Made by a program: the position numbers and the translations under genes. From VAZQ01 sp036557665 (lineage in GTDB: Bacteria > Pseudomonadota > Alphaproteobacteria > Rhizobiales > Xanthobacteraceae): a stretch of DNA of 64,000 nucleotides. Shown here in pieces: positions 33,835 through 42,192 of this stretch (position 1 is the stretch's first letter; each line of letters opens with the position of its first letter). Under the pieces are notes generated by a model, which had not been told where the DNA came from, searched no databases, and saw only the letters and a list, made by a program, of their open reading frames with translations. The stretch covers positions 62,001-126,000 of the forward strand of contig DATBHG010000027.1 in NCBI GenBank assembly GCA_036557665.1. Reading direction: 5' to 3'.

Positions 33835-34722
33835 ATGCCGGATCTGCTGACCACCGACGAGGCCGCCACATACCTGCGCCTGTCGGAACGCAAGCTCTAC
33901 GAGCTGGTGGCGAGTGGGTCCGTGCCCTGTACCAAGGTGACGGGGCGCTGGCTGTTTCCGCATGCGGCACTCGATCGCTGGGTCATGGCGGGCCTGGTCG
34001 CCCCTTCGGCGCTTGCGCATGCGGCTGCGCCGCCGATCGTCGGAGGAAGCCACGATCCCTTGCTGGAATGGGCGTTGCGGGAAAGTGGATGCGGACTGGC
34101 CAGTCTTCCCGAAGGCAGCGAAGGTGGATTACAGCGCCTCATACGTGGTGAGGTCGCCGCCGCGGCGATCCATCTCCACCAGCTCGAGGGCGACGATGAG
34201 CAAGCCAATCTGGAAGCAGTCGCCGGTGCGCCCGGTCTGCACGATGCCGTGGTGATTGCGCTCGTGCGGCGCGAGCAGGGCCTGCTGGTCGCGCCCCGCA
34301 ACCCGCGCAGGCTCGGCGACATTGCGTCGGTCGCCAAGCGCCGCGCCCGCATGGCGCAGCGACCGGCCGGTGCGGGCGCGCAGCTGCTGTTGCTGGCGCT
34401 GCTGGCGCGCGCGGGCATCGCGCCCGATCAGCTCGCCCTGGTGAAATCCGTCTGCCCGACCGGCCCGGACATTGCGCAGGCCGTGCAATCGGGTCGCGCA
34501 GATTGTGGGATCGCGACGCGCTCGGTCGCACGCTCAGCCGGTCTCGATTTCGTGCCGCTCACGTGGGAGCGCTTCGATCTCGTGCTGCGGCAGCGCAACT
34601 ATTTCTTGCCCGGACCACAAGCCTTGTTTCGGTTCTTGCGTTCGACGGCATTTCGCGAGCGTGCTGGTGAGCTCGGCGGTTACGATGTAGGTGTTGTCGG
34701 CGATGTGCGTCTAGTCAATTGA
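33835..34722 (+). CDS. HTH regulator with periplasmic-binding-protein-like ligand domain (tungstate/molybdate-responsive type)
   Basis: A 295-residue protein. The first 45 residues are an excisionase-type DNA-binding helix-turn-helix (LLTTDEAATYLRLSERKLYELVASG, then GRWLFPHAALDRWV). The rest is a cytosolic PBP-like domain of the COG1910 type, as seen in regulators that bind oxyanions or related ligands. It is divergent from tupBCA, so it most likely senses tungstate or molybdate and controls those genes. This matches known regulator types but is inference here. Confidence 0.85.
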   Translation: MPDLLTTDEAATYLRLSERKLYELVASGSVPCTKVTGRWLFPHAALDRWVMAGLVAPSALAHAAAPPIVGGSHDPLLEWALRESGCGLASLPEGSEGGLQRLIRGEVAAAAIHLHQLEGDDEQANLEAVAGAPGLHDAVVIALVRREQGLLVAPRNPRRLGDIASVAKRRARMAQRPAGAGAQLLLLALLARAGIAPDQLALVKSVCPTGPDIAQAVQSGRADCGIATRSVARSAGLDFVPLTWERFDLVLRQRNYFLPGPQALFRFLRSTAFRERAGELGGYDVGVVGDVRLVN

Positions 34723-34990
34723 CCACCGAACAATTGCTGAATTCCGAGCGAGCTCATGCAGTAGCGGAAGCAAACGACAGGTACGCAGCAGGAGTGGTTG
34801 ACCGCAAACTGCTCATTGCAACTGCCCACAAAGCGCCTCGCAAGCGTGCTGTCCCGGCAACACTCTCTCGCAAATCGCATCGTGCCCTCGGATAGATCAT
34901 TGTAGCAGTTTCCATAGTGAGTACGCTTGGGCTGCTCGCTCGGCAGGCTCCTGTGCTCGGCGGAGCCGTATGCACGCGGGTGGGGGCTCG

Positions 34991-35539
34991 ATGTCAGTTG
35001 AAGCGCGTTCATTGCACGTCGTCGTGTGGTCCAGTCATCCCAACGCCGATGAGCAGATAGCCGAAGCCGTTGCGCGCGTCGTTTCGCGTTACGCGGTGGA
35101 CCTATCGTCGGGGATCGAGATCACGTTCCCCCAAGACGGCGTCAACGTGACCTACGCGGCTAGTGCGGCGATCAATCTCGCGTCCGTTGTGCGCGCTGCG
35201 AGAGCCGCCAGCGCCGCTTGAACGGCTCACGACCGTGAGGAAGATGCGGCGGATGAGCGAGTTTTCCGGACGCCGAAGCGTGACAAGCAGCTGTGGCAGT
35301 TGCACAACGAGGGCTTAACAGCGGCGAGGATTGCGGAGAAGCTCGGAACTACGCGCGGGGCAGTCCTCGTGCGCTCGTTGTGCTCGCTCGACGCTCGGGG
35401 TTGCATCGCGCGACCGCACCCAAGGTGCGGCGTGCTCCTCCAAGCTCATCCTTCGGAAGCTGGCCGAGCAGCATGCGTATTTGCCCAACCTGCGCTGCTC
35501 GACTTTCACGAGATGAGCGATCAAACTCTCGGCCCATGA
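34991..35539 (+). pseudogene. Hypothetical gene interrupted by a stop, with helix-turn-helix remnant
   Basis: From an ATG at 34991 a frame encodes 76 residues (MSVEARSLHVVVWSSHP at the start) and stops at TGA 35219-35221. The same frame then runs on without another stop to 35539. The downstream part contains TPKRDKQLWQLHNEGLTAARIAEKLGTTRGAVL, which has the look of a GcrA-like or sigma-type helix-turn-helix, but no start codon of its own. It may be one gene broken by a nonsense codon, or two unrelated pieces sharing a frame by chance. No family is recognised for the first part. Confidence 0.35.
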
Positions 35540-36312
35540 GCGCAGCCGAGCTGTTCGATCTTACCGGCCGAGTGGCGCTGGTCACCGGCGCATCGAGCGG
35601 CCTGGGCTTGCGTTTTGCGCAGGTGTTGGCAGGGGAAGGCGCCGCCGTCGTCCTCGTGGCCCGCCGCGCCGACCGGCTCGCGGCGGTGCGGGCACAAATA
35701 GAGAAATCGGGCGGCCGCGCGATTGCAGTGGTCGCCGATGTGCTCGACCGCCACGCCATGCTGCACGCCTTCGATGCGGCCGAAGCGGCATTCGGCTGCG
35801 TAACCGTTCTCGTCAACAATGCCGGGATCGCGCATACCCATCGCGCGGTGGAGTTGCCGGAAGCAGAGTGGCGCCGCGTCATCTCCACCAACCTCGATGC
35901 GGTATTCTTCTGGGCGCAGGAAGCGGCGCGGCGTATGCTTGCGGCGGGAAGCGGAGGCGCGATCATCAACATCGCCTCGGTGCTGGGCCTGGGCGTCGCC
36001 AAGGGCACGGTAGCTTATGCGACGGCGAAATCGGGGGTGATCCAGCTCACCAAGGCGCTCGGGCTCGAGCTCGCATTCAAGGGGATCCGGGTCAATGCGA
36101 TTGCGCCGGGCTGGATCGTCACCGACATCAACCGCGATCACCTCACCAGCGAGGCGGGCGCGGAAATCAAACGCGAGATTCCGGTGGGACGGTTCGGCGA
36201 GGAGCGCGATCTCGATGGGGCGCTGCTGCTGCTTGCTTCGGATGCCGGCCGTTTCATCGCCGGGGCTACAATCGTGGTCGACGGCGGGCAGATAGTGGCG
36301 CTCCGCGGCTAG
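35536..36312 (+). CDS. SDR family oxidoreductase (gluconate 5-dehydrogenase/FabG-like)
   Basis: A 258-residue classical SDR with cofactor motif TGASSGLG (17-24), NNAG (94-97), catalytic Ser148 (NIAS), Tyr161 and Lys165 (YATAK), and the usual VDGG near the C-terminus. The frame is open upstream into the helix-turn-helix remnant, but the ATG at 35536 gives the family start. It is followed by a hairpin and a new promoter, so it appears to be transcribed alone. Confidence 0.88.
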   Translation: MSAAELFDLTGRVALVTGASSGLGLRFAQVLAGEGAAVVLVARRADRLAAVRAQIEKSGGRAIAVVADVLDRHAMLHAFDAAEAAFGCVTVLVNNAGIAHTHRAVELPEAEWRRVISTNLDAVFFWAQEAARRMLAAGSGGAIINIASVLGLGVAKGTVAYATAKSGVIQLTKALGLELAFKGIRVNAIAPGWIVTDINRDHLTSEAGAEIKREIPVGRFGEERDLDGALLLLASDAGRFIAGATIVVDGGQIVALRG

Positions 36313-36326
36313 AGATGCTCCACAAA

Positions 36327-36375
36327 ATCCTGCCTTGGGCTGGGAGATATCCTCAAAAAACAGCCCGAGCAGGAT
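36327..36375 (+). terminator. Long hairpin after the SDR gene
   Basis: ATCCTGCCTTGGGCTG (36327-36342) and CAGCCCGAGCAGGAT (36361-36375) form a stem of 15 pairs with one bulged C and one wobble pair, around an 18-base loop that includes a run of six A. The stem ends two bases before a TTGACA box. It may end transcription of the SDR gene or regulate the next one. Confidence 0.4.
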
Positions 36376-36376
36376 G

Positions 36377-36407
36377 TTGACACGACGCAAAAACTTTCCG
36401 CTTTAAA
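36377..36407 (+). promoter_or_regulatory. Candidate promoter of the acyl-CoA dehydrogenase gene
   Basis: TTGACA (36377-36382) and TTTAAA (36402-36407) are separated by 19 bases, and the region is markedly AT-rich. A strong AGGAGGG ribosome-binding site (36433-36439) follows shortly before the ATG at 36445. The spacer is longer than usual, so the -10 choice is uncertain. Confidence 0.35.
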
Positions 36408-36444
36408 ATTCGGCAATCGTTCGCGTCAACGCAGGAGGGCAATA

Positions 36445-37656
36445 ATGGATTTCACGCTGCCGCCCGAGATCGAGAAGGTGTGCGTAATGACGCGCCGCTT
36501 CGTCGAGGAGCAGGTGATGCCGCTCGAGGCGGACCGCGCCAACTACGACGGCCATGAGAACATCCGTCTCGATGTGTTGCGCAGCCTGCAGGCGAAAGCC
36601 AGAGCGCAGGGCCTGTGGGCCCCTCAGGCGCCGCAGGAATATGGTGGGATGGGGCTGCCGATCGTCGGCTGGGCGGCGATGTACGAGGAAGCAAACCGCT
36701 CTCTGTTCGGGCCGCTTGCATTCAATTGCGCGGCGCCGGACGACGGCAACATGAACCTGCTGGCGCGTGCCGGCACGCCGGAGCAAAAAGAGAAGTGGCT
36801 GCGGCCCATCGTCGAAAGTCGGGTACGCTCCGCCTTTGCGATGACCGAGCCCGCCCCTGGCAGCGGCTCCGACCCGGCCATGATGCTCACGCGCGCCGAG
36901 CGCAAGGGCAATGGCTGGACCATCCACGGCCACAAATGGTTCATCACCGGGGCCGGCATTGCCGATCATTTCATTCTGATCGCGCGCACCTCCGACGACG
37001 CGCGCCGCGGGCTCACCGCGTTTCTGTTTCACAGCGACCAGCCCGGGTGGGAGATCGTGCGCCGCATTCCGATCATGGGGCCGGAAGAGCACGGCGGCCA
37101 TTGCGAGCTCCTCTTCGACGGCCTGGAAGTGCCCGACGAGAACGTGCTGATGCAAGTGGGCGACGGCCTGCGCGCTACGCAGATTCGGCTGGGCCCGGCC
37201 CGTCTCACCCATTGCATGCGCTGGCTGGGTCTCGCCAAGCGCTGCATGGAGATTGCGCAGAGCTACGTAAACGAGCGGCAGGGCTTCGGCATCAAGCTTG
37301 CGGACCGCGAAAGCGTGCAGATCAAGCTTGGCGAGACGGCGCAGCGCATTGCGATTGGACGGCTCCTTGTCATGCATGCCGCCTGGAAGCTCGATCAGGG
37401 CGACCGCGCCCGCAAGGAAGTCTCGATGGCGAAAGTGCACGTCGCCGACACCCTGCACCAGGCGGCGGACGTGGCGATCCAGCTCAATGGCGCGCGCGGG
37501 TACTCGAAAGACACCATCCTCGAATGGATTTACCGCTACGCCCGTCAGGCGCGCCTCGTCGACGGCGCCTCTGAAGTGCACAGCATGGTGCTCGCGCGCT
37601 TCATGCGCGAGGAAGGGCGCGATTTCTGGAGCTGGAGCGCCGGCAACCGGTTGTGA
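36445..37656 (+). CDS. Acyl-CoA dehydrogenase family protein
   Basis: A 403-residue flavoprotein dehydrogenase. It shows the FAD/substrate motif FAMTEPAPGSGSDP, the WFITGAG segment, and the C-terminal GARGYSKDTILEWIYRYARQARLVDGASEVH, which carries the conserved glutamate in ASEVH. The length is normal for acyl-CoA dehydrogenases. It follows its own likely promoter and is convergent with the MFS gene, so it is probably monocistronic. Which acyl-CoA it acts on cannot be told. Confidence 0.9.
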   Translation: MDFTLPPEIEKVCVMTRRFVEEQVMPLEADRANYDGHENIRLDVLRSLQAKARAQGLWAPQAPQEYGGMGLPIVGWAAMYEEANRSLFGPLAFNCAAPDDGNMNLLARAGTPEQKEKWLRPIVESRVRSAFAMTEPAPGSGSDPAMMLTRAERKGNGWTIHGHKWFITGAGIADHFILIARTSDDARRGLTAFLFHSDQPGWEIVRRIPIMGPEEHGGHCELLFDGLEVPDENVLMQVGDGLRATQIRLGPARLTHCMRWLGLAKRCMEIAQSYVNERQGFGIKLADRESVQIKLGETAQRIAIGRLLVMHAAWKLDQGDRARKEVSMAKVHVADTLHQAADVAIQLNGARGYSKDTILEWIYRYARQARLVDGASEVHSMVLARFMREEGRDFWSWSAGNRL

Positions 37657-37710
37657 CACGCCCTCTCTCCTACTTGCGGGGCACCTTCATCCGCCCGCTG
37701 CGGCCGTCAG

Positions 37711-37729
37711 GGCGGCGCAATGCGCCGCC
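37711..37729. terminator. Bidirectional hairpin between convergent genes
   Basis: GGCGGCGC (37711-37718) and GCGCCGCC (37722-37729) pair perfectly around the loop AAT. The hairpin lies between the stop of the acyl-CoA dehydrogenase and the stop of the MFS transporter, which is a natural place for a shared terminator, though no T-run is present. Confidence 0.45.
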
Positions 37730-37730
37730 T

Positions 37731-39179
37731 CTATGAATCACACTCCCCCGCGCGCAGCGGCTTCTCCTCCAGCCGGACGATGGCGAAGAGGGCGATTGCG
37801 AAGCTCGCGGCAGCGATGAAGAAGACCCAGGCAAAACCGTGCGCCGCGCTTGCAGCGCCGGCCGCAGGCGCGCCACGCATGAAGCTCCCACTGTGCGCGG
37901 CGGTCAGCACGATCGCGCCGAACACCGCGATCAGCATGGTCGCATAGAGGTTGCGGCTGAAATTCATCGTCCCGATGGAGATGCCGAACTGGTGCCGGCT
38001 CACGACGTTATGCATGGCAACTGCGGTGAGCGATGGCACCGGCCCGAAGCCTGCGCCGATCAGGATCACGAGCAACTCGAATGTGAGCGGCGTCATCCGA
38101 TCGGCGTACCAGCCGAGCAGGATGACCGCGGCAATCGCGAGCAGGAGCATCACAATGGGCAGGCGCTTGTAATGGCGCACCCGCCCGAGCACTTGCCCGG
38201 CAAGGCCGGCGCTGGTGTTCATCGCCACCAGGAACGCCACCAGGCTCAGCCCCGCTTGCGTCGGGGAAAGAGCCATCACGGTCTGCAGATAGATGGGCAG
38301 GAGCACATTGAGGCCGATGATGGAGCCCCAGCCGCACGCATTGCCGACGATTGCCCAGCGCACGATAGGGTTTCTGAGGATGGATATGGGGATCAGCGGC
38401 TCCGGCGCGGTGAGCAGGCGAGCCACGAACAATGCGACGACAACTGCGGCGGCACCCAGCAGCGCCAGGATCGGCGCGGACCCCCAGGCATAGCGCACGC
38501 CGGCGAGGGACAAGGCCAGCATGAAGGACACGCTGGCAACGACGATCAGGGCGGCACCGGCGAAATCGAGATGATGCGGGCGCTCGTGCCGGGGAAGACG
38601 GCGCAGCAGCGATGCCGTCATCGCCAGCGCAGCCAGCCCCATGGGAATGTTGATCCAGAAAATGACCGACCAATGCAGATGATCGGAAATGAAGCCCCCG
38701 AGCAGGGGCCCGAGGCCTCCAGCGCTGGTGTAGGTTGCGGAAAAGTAGCCGTAGTAACGCCCGCGTTCCTTGGGCGAGACCACATCCCCAAGAACGATCA
38801 TTCCGAGGGACGAGAGCCCGCCGCCGCCGATGCCGTGCAGAACGCGGCCGAAAATCAGAACGACCATGTTCGGGGCAAGCGCGCAGGCCAGCGAGCCCGC
38901 CATGGAGCCGATAATTGCGATGCGCAGGGTAAAGAGGCGCCCGTGAATGTCGGCAATCTTGCCATAGAGCGGCATGACCGCCGTGGATGCCAGCAGGTAG
39001 GCCGTGATGAGCCAGGGGAGATTATGGAAGTCGTCGAAATCGCGCCCGATCGTCGGAAGTGCATTCGCCAGAATCGTCTGATCGAGCGAGCCCATGAAGG
39101 TGGGCAGCAACACGCCGAGCACCGCAAGCACCGCATCGCGGTGGCTGAGTGCCTCCTGGCGGTCGACATAGGCCTCCAT
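37731..39179 (-). CDS. MFS transporter, DHA2 (EmrB/QacA) type
   Basis: A 482-residue transporter with about 14 membrane segments. The family signatures are SLDQTILANALPTI in the first helix and GKIADIHGRL in the loop between helices 2 and 3. The motif C-like stretch FSATYTSAGGLGPLLGG is also visible. Such proteins export drugs or small organic compounds with proton exchange. It is downstream of the deacetylase-fold gene in the same orientation, with a 24-base gap, and is probably the last gene of that operon. Confidence 0.9.
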   Translation of the reverse strand: MEAYVDRQEALSHRDAVLAVLGVLLPTFMGSLDQTILANALPTIGRDFDDFHNLPWLITAYLLASTAVMPLYGKIADIHGRLFTLRIAIIGSMAGSLACALAPNMVVLIFGRVLHGIGGGGLSSLGMIVLGDVVSPKERGRYYGYFSATYTSAGGLGPLLGGFISDHLHWSVIFWINIPMGLAALAMTASLLRRLPRHERPHHLDFAGAALIVVASVSFMLALSLAGVRYAWGSAPILALLGAAAVVVALFVARLLTAPEPLIPISILRNPIVRWAIVGNACGWGSIIGLNVLLPIYLQTVMALSPTQAGLSLVAFLVAMNTSAGLAGQVLGRVRHYKRLPIVMLLLAIAAVILLGWYADRMTPLTFELLVILIGAGFGPVPSLTAVAMHNVVSRHQFGISIGTMNFSRNLYATMLIAVFGAIVLTAAHSGSFMRGAPAAGAASAAHGFAWVFFIAAASFAIALFAIVRLEEKPLRAGECDS

Positions 39180-39203
39180 GGCGGTCAGGCGCGTGCTCGG
39201 GTT

Positions 39204-40133
39204 CTACGCCCCACGGCGCATATGCCGTGGCGCCTCGTTCAGATACCAGGTGGCGATCTCTTCGCGGGTAGGAAACCAGATATGCGGCTGTGACTTGGCG
39301 TAGGCGAGGAACTCGCGGACCGCTGCGATCCGGTGCGGCTGGCCGATGACATGGGGGTGCAGGCCGACATTCATGATCCGGCCGCTCGCGGCGCCCTCGG
39401 CATAGAGCTGATCGAAGCAAAGCTTGAGCATCTCGACACCGTCGCGCGTGGACAGCCCGCCGCGCGCAAACATATTGAAGTCGTTGATGTCGTTGGAATA
39501 CGGCACGCAGACGATCGGGCCGTGAATGGTGTCGATGAGATAGGGCTGATCGTCGTTGAGATAGTCGCAATAGGCGATCAGTCCGAACTGCTTGAGAAAT
39601 GCCGGCGTATGCGCGGTGCCGCGAATCGCAGAGGAGAGCCACGCCTTTGCCGGCTTGCCGACCACCCGCTCGTAGGCGTCGAGGGTACGGCCGATCACCG
39701 CACGCTCCTCCTCGGGGGCGTGCGCATGATCCGTGAGCAGGTCGTTCTGAGCCCAGTTGTGCGGGACGAGCTCCCAACCGCGTTCGTTGACTGCATCAAC
39801 GATGCGCCTGCGCTGCGTCAGAATCATTCCGTTGCAGGTGCACGAGGGCGCCAGCCCCATGGCGTCAAATGTGTCAATCAGCCGCCAGATGCCGATGCGC
39901 TGGCCGTATTCGCGCCAGGTCCAGTTGGCGGTGTCGAGCACGTCCCCTGGCAGCCCATGTGGGATGGTAGCCGGCCCGCCGGGAAACAAGGGCGCCTTCT
40001 GGCCCGGCCGGAATGGCTCCCAGTATTCAATGTTGATGGTGAAGATCAGCGCGACATGCGCGCCCCCCGGGAATTTCAACGGAGCCCGGTCGGGAAAGGG
40101 GACGAAATCATAGAAAGAGGGCGGCTGAGGCAT
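39204..40133 (-). CDS. Polysaccharide deacetylase (NodB/PuuE fold) family protein
   Basis: A 309-residue cytosolic TIM-like hydrolase of the carbohydrate esterase 4 fold. Segments shared with the PuuE/allantoinase-like branch are FTINIEYWEP, LDTANWTWREYGQRIG, LVPHNWAQNDLL and the C-terminal GLHPHVIGQPHR. There is no signal peptide. In this branch the substrates are cyclic amides or formylated amines rather than chitin. It follows a ribose-type ABC importer in the same operon, suggesting that it hydrolyses the imported compound. It has a paralogue at 46696. Confidence 0.87.
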   Translation of the reverse strand: MPQPPSFYDFVPFPDRAPLKFPGGAHVALIFTINIEYWEPFRPGQKAPLFPGGPATIPHGLPGDVLDTANWTWREYGQRIGIWRLIDTFDAMGLAPSCTCNGMILTQRRRIVDAVNERGWELVPHNWAQNDLLTDHAHAPEEERAVIGRTLDAYERVVGKPAKAWLSSAIRGTAHTPAFLKQFGLIAYCDYLNDDQPYLIDTIHGPIVCVPYSNDINDFNMFARGGLSTRDGVEMLKLCFDQLYAEGAASGRIMNVGLHPHVIGQPHRIAAVREFLAYAKSQPHIWFPTREEIATWYLNEAPRHMRRGA

Positions 40134-40154
40134 GAAGGCAATGATCGGTTGTGT

Positions 40155-41162
40155 CTACAACTTCCTTGCAGCACCCTGCGCCCATCGCTCGGCAAGGTCG
40201 AGACGCCACGCCGTGACCCGGCGCGTCAGATCGGGCGCGTCGAGAATGGCGATGATGGCCAGGATGCCGCCGGTGACGAGGTCATGGACGTGGGGCTCGA
40301 CCCCGATCGCGCTCAGTCCGGAACGCAGGATGCATAAGGTAAGCACCCCCGCCGCAATCCCCATCGGGGTGGCGCGGCCTCCCGCGACCGATACACCGCC
40401 GACGATCGCCGCCGCGGCCGCGGGCGCGAGCACGTCGGCCAGCGCCACCGGCGATGCTGCACCGAGGCCGTAGCCCAGCAGCACGCCCGCGAGCGCGGCG
40501 CATGTGCCGGAGGCGGCAAACACCGCAATGACGATGCGGTCGGTGTTGAGCCCGGCAATGCGGCTCGCCCGCCGATCGCTGCCGGTCGCGATCACATCGC
40601 GGCCGAGATGGGTGTAGCGCATGACCGCCGCCGCGAGCACGAAGACCGCGAGAGCACAGGCGCTGCGCACCGATAGGACGCCGGCGATCGGCGCGTTGAG
40701 CTCGAGCGCCACCGCCACATTGGGATAGCCGATGCTCCTGTTCTCCGTCAGAACGTAGGTAATGCCCTGAAGCGTGAGCAGTCCGCCGAGCGTCACGCCG
40801 ACCGAGCTCAGGTGGAGCCGCGTCATGATGAGGCCCTGCACGAGACCGCTCGCCGCTCCGGCCCCCACGCCGAGCAAGGCGCCGAGCCACGGATTGGCAA
40901 CGCCGGTCATGACGGCGATGCAGCCGGCAAGCGCCACGACGCCCGCAACCGAGAGGTCGAACTCGCGCACGAGCATCGAGAGCCCCAGGCCGAGCGCGAC
41001 CAGGCCGAGGGTCGCGAACAGCTGCATGACACTGAACACGGTGCCAAGGCTGAAGAAATACCCGGTGCCGCGGTCGATCAGGGCCAGCACCAGGATCGCC
41101 CCGGCCAGGATGGTGAAAGGCCGCGCCGCCGGGCCGAGCAGCAGCTTGGCGGCGCGCGTCAT
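40155..41162 (-). CDS. ABC transporter permease, ribose/xylose (RbsC) type, second of pair
   Basis: A 335-residue membrane protein with about ten hydrophobic segments. The contact motif AASPVALADVLAPAAAAAIVGGVSVAGGRATPMG is typical of the BPD_transp_2 family. The ATG overlaps the stop of the preceding permease (ATGA), and an open frame further upstream belongs to shadow coding. With its neighbour it forms a heterodimeric channel. Confidence 0.9.
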   Translation of the reverse strand: MTRAAKLLLGPAARPFTILAGAILVLALIDRGTGYFFSLGTVFSVMQLFATLGLVALGLGLSMLVREFDLSVAGVVALAGCIAVMTGVANPWLGALLGVGAGAASGLVQGLIMTRLHLSSVGVTLGGLLTLQGITYVLTENRSIGYPNVAVALELNAPIAGVLSVRSACALAVFVLAAAVMRYTHLGRDVIATGSDRRASRIAGLNTDRIVIAVFAASGTCAALAGVLLGYGLGAASPVALADVLAPAAAAAIVGGVSVAGGRATPMGIAAGVLTLCILRSGLSAIGVEPHVHDLVTGGILAIIAILDAPDLTRRVTAWRLDLAERWAQGAARKL

Positions 41163-42121
41163 CGTCCGTAGCTGATGGTGTGCAGCATGATCACGGCGAG
41201 GACGATGATCCCCGTGATCAGATATTGCAGCTGCTGGCTGAACCCGCGCAGCAGCAGCACGACTTCGATGCTGGCGATGATCATGACGCCGATCAGGGTG
41301 CGCACCACGGATCCGGCGCCACCCTGGATGCTGGTGCCGCCGACGAGCACGGCGGCAATGGCGGAATAGTCGTAGCCGGCTCCGAGCTCCATGTCGCCGG
41401 AGCCATAGCGCGCGGCGAGCAGCACCCCGGCCAGCGCGGAGCAAGCGCCGGCAATGACATAGGCCATCGTCACCGCGCTTGCCGTGCGCAGCCCTGCGGC
41501 GGTCGCAGCGCGCGGGTTGCTGCCGACCATGACCATTACCCGGCCGATGCGCGTCCATGACAGGATGAGCTGGCCGAGCGCTACGGTCGCGAAGAACCAG
41601 AGCGCCTCCACCGGGACACCGACCACACGTCCCTTGAAGATGTGCAAGCCGGTTCCGGCGGGATAGACGCGTTGCCCGCCGGTCGCGAGCGCCGCGCCGC
41701 CCATGAGCAGCGACAGCGCGGCAATGCTCACCAGAATCGGGTGGACGCGAAAATAGCCGACCACCAGGCCCTGTGCTGCGCTGACGGCGACTCCAAACAG
41801 AATGGCGAGCGCGAACGCCGCCGTCACGCCGAACGAGAGGCTGGCAAGAAAAATCAGGGCCGAGGCCGATACCGTAGCCCCGAGCGAGAGCGACATGATG
41901 TTGCCGGTAATGGTGATGAACGTCATGCCGACGGCCACGCAGCCGATGAAGGAAATCGCGTTGAGCAGCGCATTGAAGCTCAGCGGTGACGTGAACCCCG
42001 GCGTGGTCAGGGCAAAGCCAGCAATCGCTGCAGCTGCGACGAGGCGCACGGCTGGCACGAGCCGGCGTCCCTCCAGGCCTGCACGAAATCCGGTTCCGAC
42101 GTTGATGACACGGTGAGTCAT
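41159..42121 (-). CDS. ABC transporter permease, ribose/xylose (RbsC) type, first of pair
   Basis: A 320-residue membrane protein of the RbsC family with the contact motif GSGDMELGAGYDYSAIAAVLVGGTSIQGG. It lies 71 bases after the ATPase gene and overlaps the second permease. The presence of two different permeases is common in importers of this type for sugars, sugar alcohols or nucleosides. Confidence 0.9.
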   Translation of the reverse strand: MTHRVINVGTGFRAGLEGRRLVPAVRLVAAAAIAGFALTTPGFTSPLSFNALLNAISFIGCVAVGMTFITITGNIMSLSLGATVSASALIFLASLSFGVTAAFALAILFGVAVSAAQGLVVGYFRVHPILVSIAALSLLMGGAALATGGQRVYPAGTGLHIFKGRVVGVPVEALWFFATVALGQLILSWTRIGRVMVMVGSNPRAATAAGLRTASAVTMAYVIAGACSALAGVLLAARYGSGDMELGAGYDYSAIAAVLVGGTSIQGGAGSVVRTLIGVMIIASIEVVLLLRGFSQQLQYLITGIIVLAVIMLHTISYGR

Positions 42122-42192
42122 GCCTGGCTCAGGGGAGCAGCAAACTCCTTGATACCTTCCCTTTCAGGGTGGTTATACCAGCGCGATGTCGC

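Noticed and set aside
35293..36312. A longer form of the SDR starting at 35293
   Set aside because: The extra 81 residues are Arg/Ser-rich, lie over the helix-turn-helix remnant in another frame and have no SDR character. The ATG at 35536 gives the normal family start.
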